NCBI RefSeq assembly: GCF_016464305.1
Contig: NZ_JAEIOJ010000004.1
Span: 310,001-374,000 of the forward strand
Direction: 5' to 3'
DNA length: 64,000 bases
Origin: Umezawaea beigongshangensis
GTDB lineage: Bacteria; Actinomycetota; Actinomycetes; Mycobacteriales; Pseudonocardiaceae
The stretch's first letter is position 1. Every line of letters begins with the position of its first letter. Under the pieces are notes generated by a model that saw nothing but the letters and a program-made list of their open reading frames with translations, was not told where the DNA came from and did no database searches. This document shows, piece by piece, positions 1-6,557 of the stretch. A program made the translations under genes and the position numbers.

Positions 1-2
1 AC

Positions 3-143
3 GTGAGCCGGATGCCCACGTTCAACCGCAAGTTCCGCGTCGTCGTGGACTGGACCCTCGCGCTGGTGTCCGGCCGCGAGATCGTCGCCCTCGGTCAGAT
101 CAACAACCCGAAGGCCGAGTTCGACTACGCCACCAAGAGCTGA
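3..143 (+). CDS. C-terminal end of a probable type II NADH dehydrogenase-like FAD oxidoreductase (partial)
   Basis: Only the last 46 codons are inside the window; the frame is open from the left edge to a TGA at 141-143. The visible tail contains RKFRVVVDWTLALV followed by REIVALGQ and a short polar end. This resembles the membrane-proximal tail of actinobacterial NDH-2-like NAD(P)/FAD oxidoreductases as I remember them, but the flavin and NAD-binding motifs lie outside the window, so the family call is an inference. A strong hairpin at 152-190 ends the transcript, so it is not co-transcribed with the peptide cassette downstream. Confidence 0.45.
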   Translation: MSRMPTFNRKFRVVVDWTLALVSGREIVALGQINNPKAEFDYATKS

Positions 144-151
144 TCACCGCG

Positions 152-190
152 ACGGGTGTCGCGTCGTCCCCCGGGCGGCGCGACACCCGT
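152..190 (+). terminator. Intrinsic terminator hairpin
   Basis: Perfect 12-bp arms at 152-163 and 179-190 (acgggtgtcgcg and its complement) lie 8 bases after the upstream stop codon. There is no long T-run, which is usual for high-GC actinomycete terminators. Confidence 0.7.
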
Positions 191-281
191 TCGGCGTAGT
201 ACAACTGCGGGGAACAAAAGCTGTAGTGGCGGCGAGTGGGTAACTTGATCCCCCGTTCGGCGCAATGATGTGACAGCAACC

Positions 282-310
282 TTGACATTGCGTAACGTCA
301 ACCAGAGACT
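282..310 (+). promoter_or_regulatory. Promoter with palindromic operator ahead of the peptide cassette
   Basis: A consensus -35 box TTGACA (282-287) sits 17 bases before a weak -10, GAGACT (305-310). The -35 lies inside a 20-bp near-palindrome at 282-301, TTGACATT-GCGT-AACGTCAA, whose 8-base arms match at 7 positions. A repressor bound here would block the -35. The peptide gene starts 58 bp downstream of the -10. The regulator is unknown; none is encoded beside the cassette. Confidence 0.5.
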
Positions 311-367
311 ACTGCTTGTGCCGCACCCAAATGTGTGACGCACGTGCTGGGGAGGAAGGTGATCCCG

Positions 368-490
368 ATGTCTCTCGAGGAGCTGGCCGCACAGCTTCGC
401 CGCGGCGAGATCGAGGACCGCGTCCTGGCGGACTACGCCGCCGAGTACGCCACGGCCGGGAAGATTTTCCGAAGCAAGAAGGACGACTGA
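368..490 (+). CDS. 40-residue peptide, putative RiPP precursor
   Basis: A small ORF of 40 residues starts with ATG at 368, ten bases after a strong GGAGGAA ribosome-binding site (351-357). An in-frame GTG at 359 is too close to that site. The N-terminal two thirds (MSLEELAAQLRRGEIEDRVL) look like an amphipathic, acidic leader. The tail from about residue 29, TAGKIFRSKKDD, is rich in Lys, Ser and Asp, side chains an ATP-grasp ligase could join. Its stop is 2 bases before the ATP-grasp start, so all three genes should be one operon. The last codons (att ttc cga) are less GC-biased than their surroundings. I recognise no RiPP class. It could also be a small helper protein, but size, position and partner genes favour a modified peptide. 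Confidence 0.6.
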   Translation: MSLEELAAQLRRGEIEDRVLADYAAEYATAGKIFRSKKDD

Positions 491-492
491 CG

Positions 493-1614
493 GTGTCCGC
501 GTCCGGGCGTGGGGTTCGCACCGACGGGCCCCCGTCCGAAGCGCGGTCACCCGCTCCCACGCCGCTCCTGCTCCAGGGCCAGGAGTACCTGTTCCGCTCC
601 AAGCCCAAGTGCCTGGACTTCCAGGAGCAGGTGCACCGCCTGGGCATGGTGGACGACAGCACCGACGGCAGCCCGCAGCCGTGCGTGCTGGTGCTGGCCC
701 GCGCCGCCGACATGGAGATGAACGAGCTGTCCATCGCGCTCGCCGAGCGCGGCATCCGGATGGCCCGCATCGACGCCGACCGCTGCGCCGACATCCCGTT
801 CACCGTCTACACCGACGCGCCCCTGATCGAGCTGGACCGCTGGCTGCTGCGTCCGCTGCTGGTGTGGCGCCGGCACTTCGAGCTGTCCGCCCTGCCCGTC
901 GAACCCGGTACCCTCTCCGGCGCCTACGCCGTCGACCAGTGGGCGTCCGTGGCGAACTGGCTCACCTCCCGCTCCGACTGGGGCCACGTCAACCCGTCGC
1001 GGTCCACCGCGCACCTCGACCGGCTCACCCAGCTCTCCGACGCCTCCGCGTTCGGCCTGCGCATCCCCCGGACCGCCGTGACCACCCGCCCCGGCCGCAC
1101 CAGGCCCGGCGGCGGGGCGTGCATCGTGAAGACCACCGGACGGCACCTGCTGGAGCCGCGTCCCGGCGTGCAGCACGGCCTGTTCCCGCGCCCGCTGGAG
1201 ACCAGCCGCTCCTCCGACGCCCCCGAGCCCGCGCCCGTCATCGTGCAGCAGTACGTGCCGTCCGACACGGAGCTGCGGGTGTTCGTCGTCGGCGAGCGGT
1301 GCATCGCCTACCAGGTGGACAAGATGGACCCCGCCCAGCTGTGGGTGGACCCCGACGCCGTGCGCGTCACGCCCACCGAGGTGCCCTCCCGCCTGGTCGA
1401 CAAGATCCTCGCGCTGACGCGCCACTGGCGTCTTCAGGTGGCGGCCTTCGACCTGCTCGTCACGGGCGACGACCACGTGTTCCTGGAGGTCAACGTCAAC
1501 TGCGACTGGCGGTGGTTCGAACACCGTGCCGACAGCACGGCGGTCTCCGACGCGGTGCACGACTGGGTGGCCCACCGGTTCAGGGAGCTCTCGGGTGCGG
1601 GTAAAGGTCGCTGA
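493..1614 (+). CDS. ATP-grasp ligase, probable peptide maturase
   Basis: 373 residues from GTG at 493, two bases after the peptide stop. ATP-grasp features run in order: CIVKTTGR with the ATP-binding Lys mid-protein, then VIVQQYVPSDTELRVFVVG, then the Mg-binding segment FLEVNVNCDWRW near the C terminus. The layout is that of RimK-like and RiPP ATP-grasp enzymes, which activate a carboxylate with ATP and join it to an amine, alcohol or thiol. The N-terminal 60 residues are poorly conserved-looking and contain EYLFRSKPK, which echoes the end of the adjacent peptide. The sequence is not clearly a microviridin-type graspetide ligase. It overlaps the next gene by 20 bases. The substrate is inferred to be the 40-residue peptide. 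Confidence 0.8.
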   Translation: MSASGRGVRTDGPPSEARSPAPTPLLLQGQEYLFRSKPKCLDFQEQVHRLGMVDDSTDGSPQPCVLVLARAADMEMNELSIALAERGIRMARIDADRCADIPFTVYTDAPLIELDRWLLRPLLVWRRHFELSALPVEPGTLSGAYAVDQWASVANWLTSRSDWGHVNPSRSTAHLDRLTQLSDASAFGLRIPRTAVTTRPGRTRPGGGACIVKTTGRHLLEPRPGVQHGLFPRPLETSRSSDAPEPAPVIVQQYVPSDTELRVFVVGERCIAYQVDKMDPAQLWVDPDAVRVTPTEVPSRLVDKILALTRHWRLQVAAFDLLVTGDDHVFLEVNVNCDWRWFEHRADSTAVSDAVHDWVAHRFRELSGAGKGR

Positions 1615-2677
1615 GCACGCGACGCTGTTCTACGAGGCCGGGAACGTGGTGTGGGACGACTACCTGCACCACCGCCAGTTCGCGATCAGCGAGACGGCCG
1701 AACTGCTGTGCCGCAAGTTCGTCGGGTTCACCGACGTCGACGACCTGCTCGCGCCGCTGCCCGACGCGGACCGCGCGGCCCTGCGGGGCGTCCTGGACCA
1801 GCTCCTCGACGCGGGCGTGCTGATCGTCGAGGGCTCGCCCGAGCACCGCGACGAGAGCAGCCTGCTGGAGAAGTGGTCGTCGTGGGGCGCGTCCGCCAGG
1901 CACTACCACTTCGCCAGCCGCACCCTCGCCGACGCGCCCTACCAGGCGGCCGACGACCACGACGCGGTGCTGGAGGAGAAGCTCGGCGTGGAGCCGCCGC
2001 CACCGCCGTTCCGCAGCTTCGGCTCGGGCGTGGCGCTGCCGCCGCTGCGCGACGACCCGGCGTGGGGCACCGCGGGCATCCTGGACGTCCTGATGGCCCG
2101 CCGCACCACCCGCCGCTTCGCGCCGGGCGCTCCGACCGTGCAGCAGGTCGCGGAACTCCTCGCCGTCCTGGCCGGCCCGTCCCCGGCCCGCCCCCGCACC
2201 GGTCGTTCCGGCACCGTGTTCAAGACCAGCCCGTCCGGCGGGGGACGGCACCCGGTGGAGCTGTACGCGCACGTGCGCGGCGTCGACGGCCTGGCGGACG
2301 GCTGGCACCACTACAACGGCGCGGAGCACGTCCTGGAGCCGCTGGGCGCGGTGTGGACGGCCGCGGAGATGACCACCGCGGCCGGTGATCAGGAGTGGGT
2401 GGGCGGCGCCCCGCTCGTGCTGGCCCACACCGGCGTGCTCGACCGCACCCGCTGGCGCTACGACACGTCGCGCGCCTACCGCGTCGTGCAGATGGACGTC
2501 GGCCACCTGTCCCAGACCGCCTACCTGGTGGCGACGGCGATGGACCTGGGGGTGGGCTACACGGCGGCGCTGCGGGACGAACTGGTAGAACGCGTGCTCG
2601 GGTGCGATCCGCACTCGGAGGTCGTGCTGGGCATGACGGCCATCGGTCCGCTGCCGGACCGATCTGTCCGGTGGTGA
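1595..2677 (+). CDS. SagB/ThcOx-type FMN dehydrogenase
   Basis: 360 residues from GTG at 1595, inside the end of the ATP-grasp gene, so the two are translationally coupled. The start is chosen because VRVKVAEHATLFYEAGNVVW begins the N-terminal helical region seen in SagB-type proteins. The C-terminal half is a nitroreductase-fold domain: MARRTTRRFAPGAPT near residue 170 is the Arg-rich FMN-binding start, and GRHPVELYAHV and DGWHHYNGAEHVLEPL are typical SagB segments. In RiPP pathways these enzymes oxidise azolines to azoles, but no YcaO cyclodehydratase is present, so azoline chemistry is unlikely and another oxidation is implied. A 9-bp hairpin (2642-2663) at the 3' end of the coding region may act in termination. 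Confidence 0.85.
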   Translation: MRVKVAEHATLFYEAGNVVWDDYLHHRQFAISETAELLCRKFVGFTDVDDLLAPLPDADRAALRGVLDQLLDAGVLIVEGSPEHRDESSLLEKWSSWGASARHYHFASRTLADAPYQAADDHDAVLEEKLGVEPPPPPFRSFGSGVALPPLRDDPAWGTAGILDVLMARRTTRRFAPGAPTVQQVAELLAVLAGPSPARPRTGRSGTVFKTSPSGGGRHPVELYAHVRGVDGLADGWHHYNGAEHVLEPLGAVWTAAEMTTAAGDQEWVGGAPLVLAHTGVLDRTRWRYDTSRAYRVVQMDVGHLSQTAYLVATAMDLGVGYTAALRDELVERVLGCDPHSEVVLGMTAIGPLPDRSVRW

Positions 2678-2750
2678 GCACTGGGCCGTCCAGGCGACAT
2701 CGGGGGGATCTGGACCCGGTGGAGTTCGTCGACCCCATAGGCTGCCCGTC

Positions 2751-2827
2751 GCCCCCGTGGCCCAATCGGCAGAGGCAGATCCCTTAAAAGGATTGCGGTA
2801 CGGGTTCGAATCCCGTCGGGGGCACCA
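2751..2827 (+). tRNA. tRNA with anticodon UAA and short (class I) variable loop
   Basis: A complete cloverleaf: acceptor arms 2751-2757 and 2817-2823 pair at all 7 positions; D-arm 2760-2776 with GG in the loop; anticodon stem 2778-2782/2790-2794 with loop CTTAAAA, giving anticodon UAA at 2785-2787; 5-base variable loop 2795-2799; perfect T-stem 2800-2804/2812-2816 with loop TTCGAAT; A73 and encoded CCA (2825-2827). U8-A14 and A15-U48 tertiary partners are present. By anticodon it would read UUA (Leu), but bacterial tRNA-Leu normally has a long variable arm, so the charging identity is uncertain. It follows the putative RiPP cassette by 73 bp. Confidence 0.85.
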
Positions 2828-3041
2828 CCGCTCGTCACGTCGGACGACCCGCGACCGGGTTCTCCCGGTCGAAGGTCGTCGTGCTCGCGCTGACGCCACC
2901 CGACCGTCCTGGTTCGACGCGTGCCCGAGTTCGCGAACTGCTCACCGGCGGACGGAACCCGGTGGGGCAGCGCGGAACGCTCTGCTTCCGACCGGCGACC
3001 GCGGACCGCCTCGACCTCAGAAGGTGACCACGTCGGTGTCC

Positions 3042-3695
3042 TCAGCGACGGCCGTTCTCCAGGTAGCGCAGGACCGCCGTCACGCGGCGGTCCGCCCGGT
3101 CCGCGGGAGCCAGGTCCAGCTTCGCGAAGATGCTGCGGATGTGCTTGTGGACGGCTCCGTCGGTAACCACCAGGCGTTCGGCGATGGCGGTGTTGCCCAG
3201 GCCCTCCGCCATCAGCGCCAGCACCTCGCGCTCGCGCGGGCTCAGGCGTTCCAGCCTCGTGTCGGGGCGGCTCCTGGACAGGAGCTGGGCCACCACCTCC
3301 GGGTCGATCGCGGTGCCTCCTCCGGCCACGCGGTGCAGCGCGTCCAGGAACTCCTCCACGCGGCCGACCCGCTCCTTGAGCAGGTAGCCCAGGCGTGCGC
3401 CGCCCGTGGCCAGCAGTTCGGTGGCGAACGCCTGCTCCACGTACGCCGACAGCACGAGCACCGCCAGGCCGGGTTGACGGCGCCTCGCCTCGACGGCGGC
3501 GACGATGCCCTCGTCGGTGTGCGTCGGGGGCATCCGGACGTCCACGATGGCCACGTCGGGTTCGTGCGCGTCGATCGCGTCGAGGAACTCGTCCGGGGCA
3601 CCGGTGGTGGCGACGACGTCCAGGGACTCGGCGCGCAGGAGCAGCGCCAGCCCCTCGCGCAGGAGGGAGTCGTCCTCGGCTATCACGATCCGCAC
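3042..3695 (-). CDS. LuxR/NarL-family response regulator
   Basis: 217 residues from GTG at 3695 (VRIVIAEDDSLLREGLALLL). The receiver domain has the acidic pair EDD at residues 7-9, the phospho-acceptor Asp in VAIVDVRMPP (about D52) and a Lys in GYLLKERVG. The C-terminal LuxR-type helix-turn-helix is LSPREREVLALMAEGL followed by VVTDGAVHKHIRSIFAKL. The start overlaps the end of the kinase gene by 13 bases, so the two are one operon and a cognate pair. The likely target is the divergent promoter region at 4958-5135. Signal unknown. Confidence 0.93.
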   Translation of the reverse strand: MRIVIAEDDSLLREGLALLLRAESLDVVATTGAPDEFLDAIDAHEPDVAIVDVRMPPTHTDEGIVAAVEARRRQPGLAVLVLSAYVEQAFATELLATGGARLGYLLKERVGRVEEFLDALHRVAGGGTAIDPEVVAQLLSRSRPDTRLERLSPREREVLALMAEGLGNTAIAERLVVTDGAVHKHIRSIFAKLDLAPADRADRRVTAVLRYLENGRR

Positions 3696-4957
3696 GGCAG
3701 GCTCACAACGAGAGTGGTCGGTCCCCCGGAGGGGCTGGTCAGCGCGAAGGTCCCGTCGTGGGCCTCCACGCGGCGGCGGATGCCGGCGAGTCCGGACCCG
3801 GCGTGGACGTCCGCCCCGCCGTGCCCGTCGTCGGTGATCTCCAGCCGCAGGTGGTCGTCGTGACGGCGCAGCGTCACGGCGGAGTGCTGGGCGCCGCTGT
3901 GCCGCGCGACGTTGGTGAGCGCCTCGGCGGCCGCGAAGTACGCCGTCGCCTCGACGGACGCCGCGCACCGCTCGGCCTCGTCGGTGTCGATGCGGCAGGG
4001 CACCGGGCACGCGGTGGCCAGGGTGGCGAGGGCGTCGGCGAGGCTGCGGTCGGTCAGCACCGGCGGCAGGATGCTGCGCACCACCGCGCGCAGCTCGGCG
4101 AGCGCCTGCTCGGCGGCGTCCTGAGCGCGGTCGACGATGACGGCGGCCTGCTCCGGATCGCGGGCCAGCGCCCGGCGGGCCGCGCCGAGCAGGACGGTGA
4201 CCGCGACGAGCCGGTTCTGCGTCCCGTCGTGCAGCGACCGCTCGATCCGCCGCAGCTCAGCGGCGTGCGCGTCCAGCGCGCCGGCGCGGGTCGCGGTCAG
4301 CTGGGCGATGCGCAGGACGAGGTCGGCGTCCCGGTCGGACGACAGGAGGCGGCGTCCGGGCCACGCCTGCCACCGGGCCATGTGCGGGACCAGGATCATG
4401 GCGAGCGTCAGCCACACCGGGCCCAGCAGCGCCACGCCGAGGACGTCGGCCAGGTCGTCGACGGTCCAGAGCCCCATGGACGACGTGGCGAGATCGTCGG
4501 GCGGCACCAGGTGCCACCACAGCGGGAAGGAGATGTCGCGGACCGCGTTGAGCGGCAGCGTCAGCGCGGCCAGGCCGAGGGACAGCCCGAAGAACGCGTG
4601 ACCCGCGACCCAGACGAGCTCGCGGCGCACGGCGAGGTCCCGCAGGGCGGCCAGCGGCCGGTGCGGCACCGGTTCCGGGGCGGTGATCTCCGGACCCCAG
4701 CGGGAGAGCCGTTCGCGCTCGCGGTCGGCGACGACGCGGAGCCCGCGCAGCGCGGTGGGGACCAGCAGCACGCCCACGCCGACGAGGCACGCCGCGGCGG
4801 TGACGAGCAGTCCGAACAGCGCGGCCACCGCGAGCACCGCCGTGCCCAGTCCACCGACGAGGTGCTCCATGGCGTCCAGAGTGGACCGTGCGCGAGCGAC
4901 GAGGTCCCAGCGCCGGAACGGCTTCACGCCGGTCGGCGCGACGTCGTGGGTCCGCAT
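3683..4957 (-). CDS. NarL-type sensor histidine kinase, membrane-bound
   Basis: 424 residues from ATG at 4957, preceded by an AGGAGGT ribosome-binding site. Two pairs of hydrophobic segments (roughly residues 33-70 and 115-195) form the membrane sensor, including a conserved-looking sensor-type domain in the N-terminal half. The dimerisation and phospho-acceptor segment of the HisKA_3 family is RRIERSLHDGTQNRL with His at about 243. The ATPase domain has the N-box EALTNVARHSGA and the DDGHGG and GSGLAGIRRR motifs near the C terminus. It phosphorylates the response regulator encoded immediately downstream. It is divergent from a 73-residue membrane protein that may be a target or an accessory sensor. 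Confidence 0.93.
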   Translation of the reverse strand: MRTHDVAPTGVKPFRRWDLVARARSTLDAMEHLVGGLGTAVLAVAALFGLLVTAAACLVGVGVLLVPTALRGLRVVADRERERLSRWGPEITAPEPVPHRPLAALRDLAVRRELVWVAGHAFFGLSLGLAALTLPLNAVRDISFPLWWHLVPPDDLATSSMGLWTVDDLADVLGVALLGPVWLTLAMILVPHMARWQAWPGRRLLSSDRDADLVLRIAQLTATRAGALDAHAAELRRIERSLHDGTQNRLVAVTVLLGAARRALARDPEQAAVIVDRAQDAAEQALAELRAVVRSILPPVLTDRSLADALATLATACPVPCRIDTDEAERCAASVEATAYFAAAEALTNVARHSGAQHSAVTLRRHDDHLRLEITDDGHGGADVHAGSGLAGIRRRVEAHDGTFALTSPSGGPTTLVVSLPCGS

Positions 4958-5135
4958 CCGCACCTCCTGGTCGAGGGCCACAGGTAACCACGGGCGCGCG
5001 AGCCGCACCAGGCCAGGGGGACAGGAGTGCAGCCTGCTGTACCAGGGGTCGGCCCGCTGGCGGGATCGTCCGGGCGGGTCCGGATTCGTAGCGTTGGTGT
5101 CACACCGAACAGCCCGTCGAACGAAGGAGAGACCG

Positions 5136-5357
5136 GTGGCCGACTCGTACAGCGCCAGCGACACGTCCACCGCACCGTCGATCGGCAGGAGCAGCGGGAC
5201 CGTGCGTCCGCTGCTGTGGCTGGCCCTGGTGGTCAGCGCGGCCGGGAACGTGGCGACCTCGACGGCCGGTCTCGTCGCCGTGAGCGTCGTCTTCGGCCTG
5301 CTCGTGCTGGCGTCCGCGGCCGCGCTGATCGTGCACCACCGCAGCCACCGGCGGTGA
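5136..5357 (+). CDS. Small membrane protein, 73 residues
   Basis: GTG start at 5136, five bases after a GAAGGAGA ribosome-binding site. A polar Ser/Thr-rich N terminus of about 24 residues precedes two transmembrane helices (LLWLALVVSAAGNVATS and VAVSVVFGLLVLASAAALIV) and a short basic tail HHRSHRR. No known family is recognised. It is divergent from the two-component operon with 178 bp between starts, the usual arrangement for a target of such a system. It ends ahead of the bidirectional terminator at 5380-5416. Confidence 0.75.
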   Translation: MADSYSASDTSTAPSIGRSSGTVRPLLWLALVVSAAGNVATSTAGLVAVSVVFGLLVLASAAALIVHHRSHRR

Positions 5358-5379
5358 GCGCTCGCGGGGGGACGGGTGT

Positions 5380-5416
5380 GCTCCCGGCTCCGGACGGGGG
5401 GTCCGGAGCCGGGAGC
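5380..5416. terminator. Bidirectional terminator hairpin
   Basis: 16-bp perfect arms, 5380-5395 and 5401-5416 (gctcccggctccggac), around a GGGGG loop. They lie between convergent genes ending at 5357 and 5424. Confidence 0.85.
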
Positions 5417-5423
5417 GCGCCGG

Positions 5424-6491
5424 TCAGGAGGCGAACGCCTCGCGCACCTGCGGCAGGACCTTCGTGCCCAGCAGTTCGATCGCGGTCATCACCGTGGCGT
5501 GCGGGACGCCGGACCAGTCCATCTGCATCGCGTAGCGGTCGGCCTTCACCAGCTTCCCGACGGAGATCATCCGCTCGGCGATCTCGTTCGGGCTCCCGGT
5601 GAACAGCGCCTGCGCCCCGCTGGTGTACTCGTCGTAGTGGGCGCGGCCGGGCATCGGCCAGCCGCGCGCCCGCGAGCCGTACTTCATCGTCTCCAGCCAG
5701 TACGGGTAGAACGCCTCCTTGGCGTCCTGCGACCTCTCGGCGATCAGGCCGATGGCGCCCATCGTGACGTGCGCGCGCTGCGCCGGCTGCCCGGACGCCT
5801 CGCCCGCCTGGCGGTAGAGGTCGACCAGCGGGGCGAACCGCTCGGGCCGTCCGCCGATCACGGCGTACACGACGGGCAGTCCCAGCGCGCCCGCGCGGAT
5901 CGAGGACTCGGGGTTGCCGCCCGTGCCCACCGAGATGCGCAGGTGCTCGCCGTACGGCCGGGGCAGCACGCTGGCGTTCTCCAGCGGTGGCCGGAACTTG
6001 CCCGACCAGGTGATCGGGTTCTCGCGGTCGAGCGCCAGGAGCAGGTCGAGCTTCTCCTCGTACAGCTCGTCGTAGTCGGTGAGGTCCGCGCCGAACAGCG
6101 GGAACGACTCGGTGAACGAGCCGCGGCCCGCGAGCAGTTCGGCCCGGCCCCCGCTGAGCTGGTCCAGCGTCGTGAACTGCTGGTAGAGCCGGACCGGGTC
6201 CTCGGTGCTCAGCACCGTCACGGCGGAGCTGAGCACGATGTCGCGCGTGACGCTCGCCGCCGCGGCGAGCACGGTGCCGGGGTTGGAGATCGAGTACTCC
6301 GGCAGGTGGTGCTCACCCAGTCCGTAGAACGACAGACCCAGCTCGTCGGCGAGCCTGATCCGCTCCAGGGTGTTGGCCAGTGCCTCCGCGACGGAGAGCT
6401 GCTCTCCCGTGATCGGGTCGGGATGCCGCTCGCCGAAGCTGTAGATGCCGAGTTCCACGTCGCCCTCCAGCGCCTCGACGGCGGGTGCCAT
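5424..6491 (-). CDS. LLM-class flavin-dependent oxidoreductase
   Basis: 355 residues. Luciferase-like TIM-barrel monooxygenase fold: an N-terminal strand ELGIYSFGERHPDP, LSFYGLGEHHLPEYSISNP, VLSTEDPVRLYQQFTTLDQLSGGRAELLAGRGSF (flavin and phosphate region) and LRISVGTGGNPESSIRAG. Such enzymes use FMNH2 or F420; the cofactor cannot be decided here. The ATG at 6491 is chosen over an in-frame TTG at 6509 because the latter falls inside the repeated operator element and has no ribosome-binding site. With a promoter -10 just upstream, the message is probably leaderless or has a very short leader. The substrate is unknown. Confidence 0.9.
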   Translation of the reverse strand: MAPAVEALEGDVELGIYSFGERHPDPITGEQLSVAEALANTLERIRLADELGLSFYGLGEHHLPEYSISNPGTVLAAAASVTRDIVLSSAVTVLSTEDPVRLYQQFTTLDQLSGGRAELLAGRGSFTESFPLFGADLTDYDELYEEKLDLLLALDRENPITWSGKFRPPLENASVLPRPYGEHLRISVGTGGNPESSIRAGALGLPVVYAVIGGRPERFAPLVDLYRQAGEASGQPAQRAHVTMGAIGLIAERSQDAKEAFYPYWLETMKYGSRARGWPMPGRAHYDEYTSGAQALFTGSPNEIAERMISVGKLVKADRYAMQMDWSGVPHATVMTAIELLGTKVLPQVREAFAS

Positions 6492-6494
6492 CGA

Positions 6495-6540
6495 TGACGC
6501 GTCAACCAAACTAGCCAGCTATAGGTGACGTGTCAACCAA
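6495..6540 (-). promoter_or_regulatory. Promoter with two repeated palindromic sites for the LLM gene
   Basis: Two 15-bp copies of TGACGYGTCAACCAA lie at 6495-6509 and 6526-6540, 31 bp apart (about three helical turns, same DNA face). Each contains a 10-bp core, TGACGCGTCA (perfect palindrome) and TGACGTGTCA (one mismatch). On the minus strand the upstream copy includes a TTGACA -35 box, followed after 17 bases by TAGTTT as a possible -10. The arrangement fits a dimeric repressor covering the promoter; no regulator gene is adjacent. Confidence 0.5.
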
Positions 6541-6557
6541 CCGTCGTCGGGCGGGGG

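Noticed and set aside
547-1575. Long minus-strand open frame opposite the ATP-grasp gene
   Set aside because: It is a shadow created by GC-rich third positions of the real gene, with no homology and a simple Gly/Arg/Val/His composition; many similar antisense frames elsewhere were dropped for the same reason.
2642-2663. Terminator at the end of the SagB gene
   Set aside because: The 9-bp hairpin is within the coding region with no tail; it may contribute to termination but was not listed as a separate feature.
2828-3041. Short plus-strand frame after the tRNA
   Set aside because: It shows no ribosome-binding site, no domain and mixed codon use; I see no gene in this stretch.
6492-6509. TTG start adding six residues to the LLM oxidoreductase
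   Set aside because: The TTG is inside a repeated operator-like element next to the promoter and has no ribosome-binding site; ATG at 6491 gives the usual family start.
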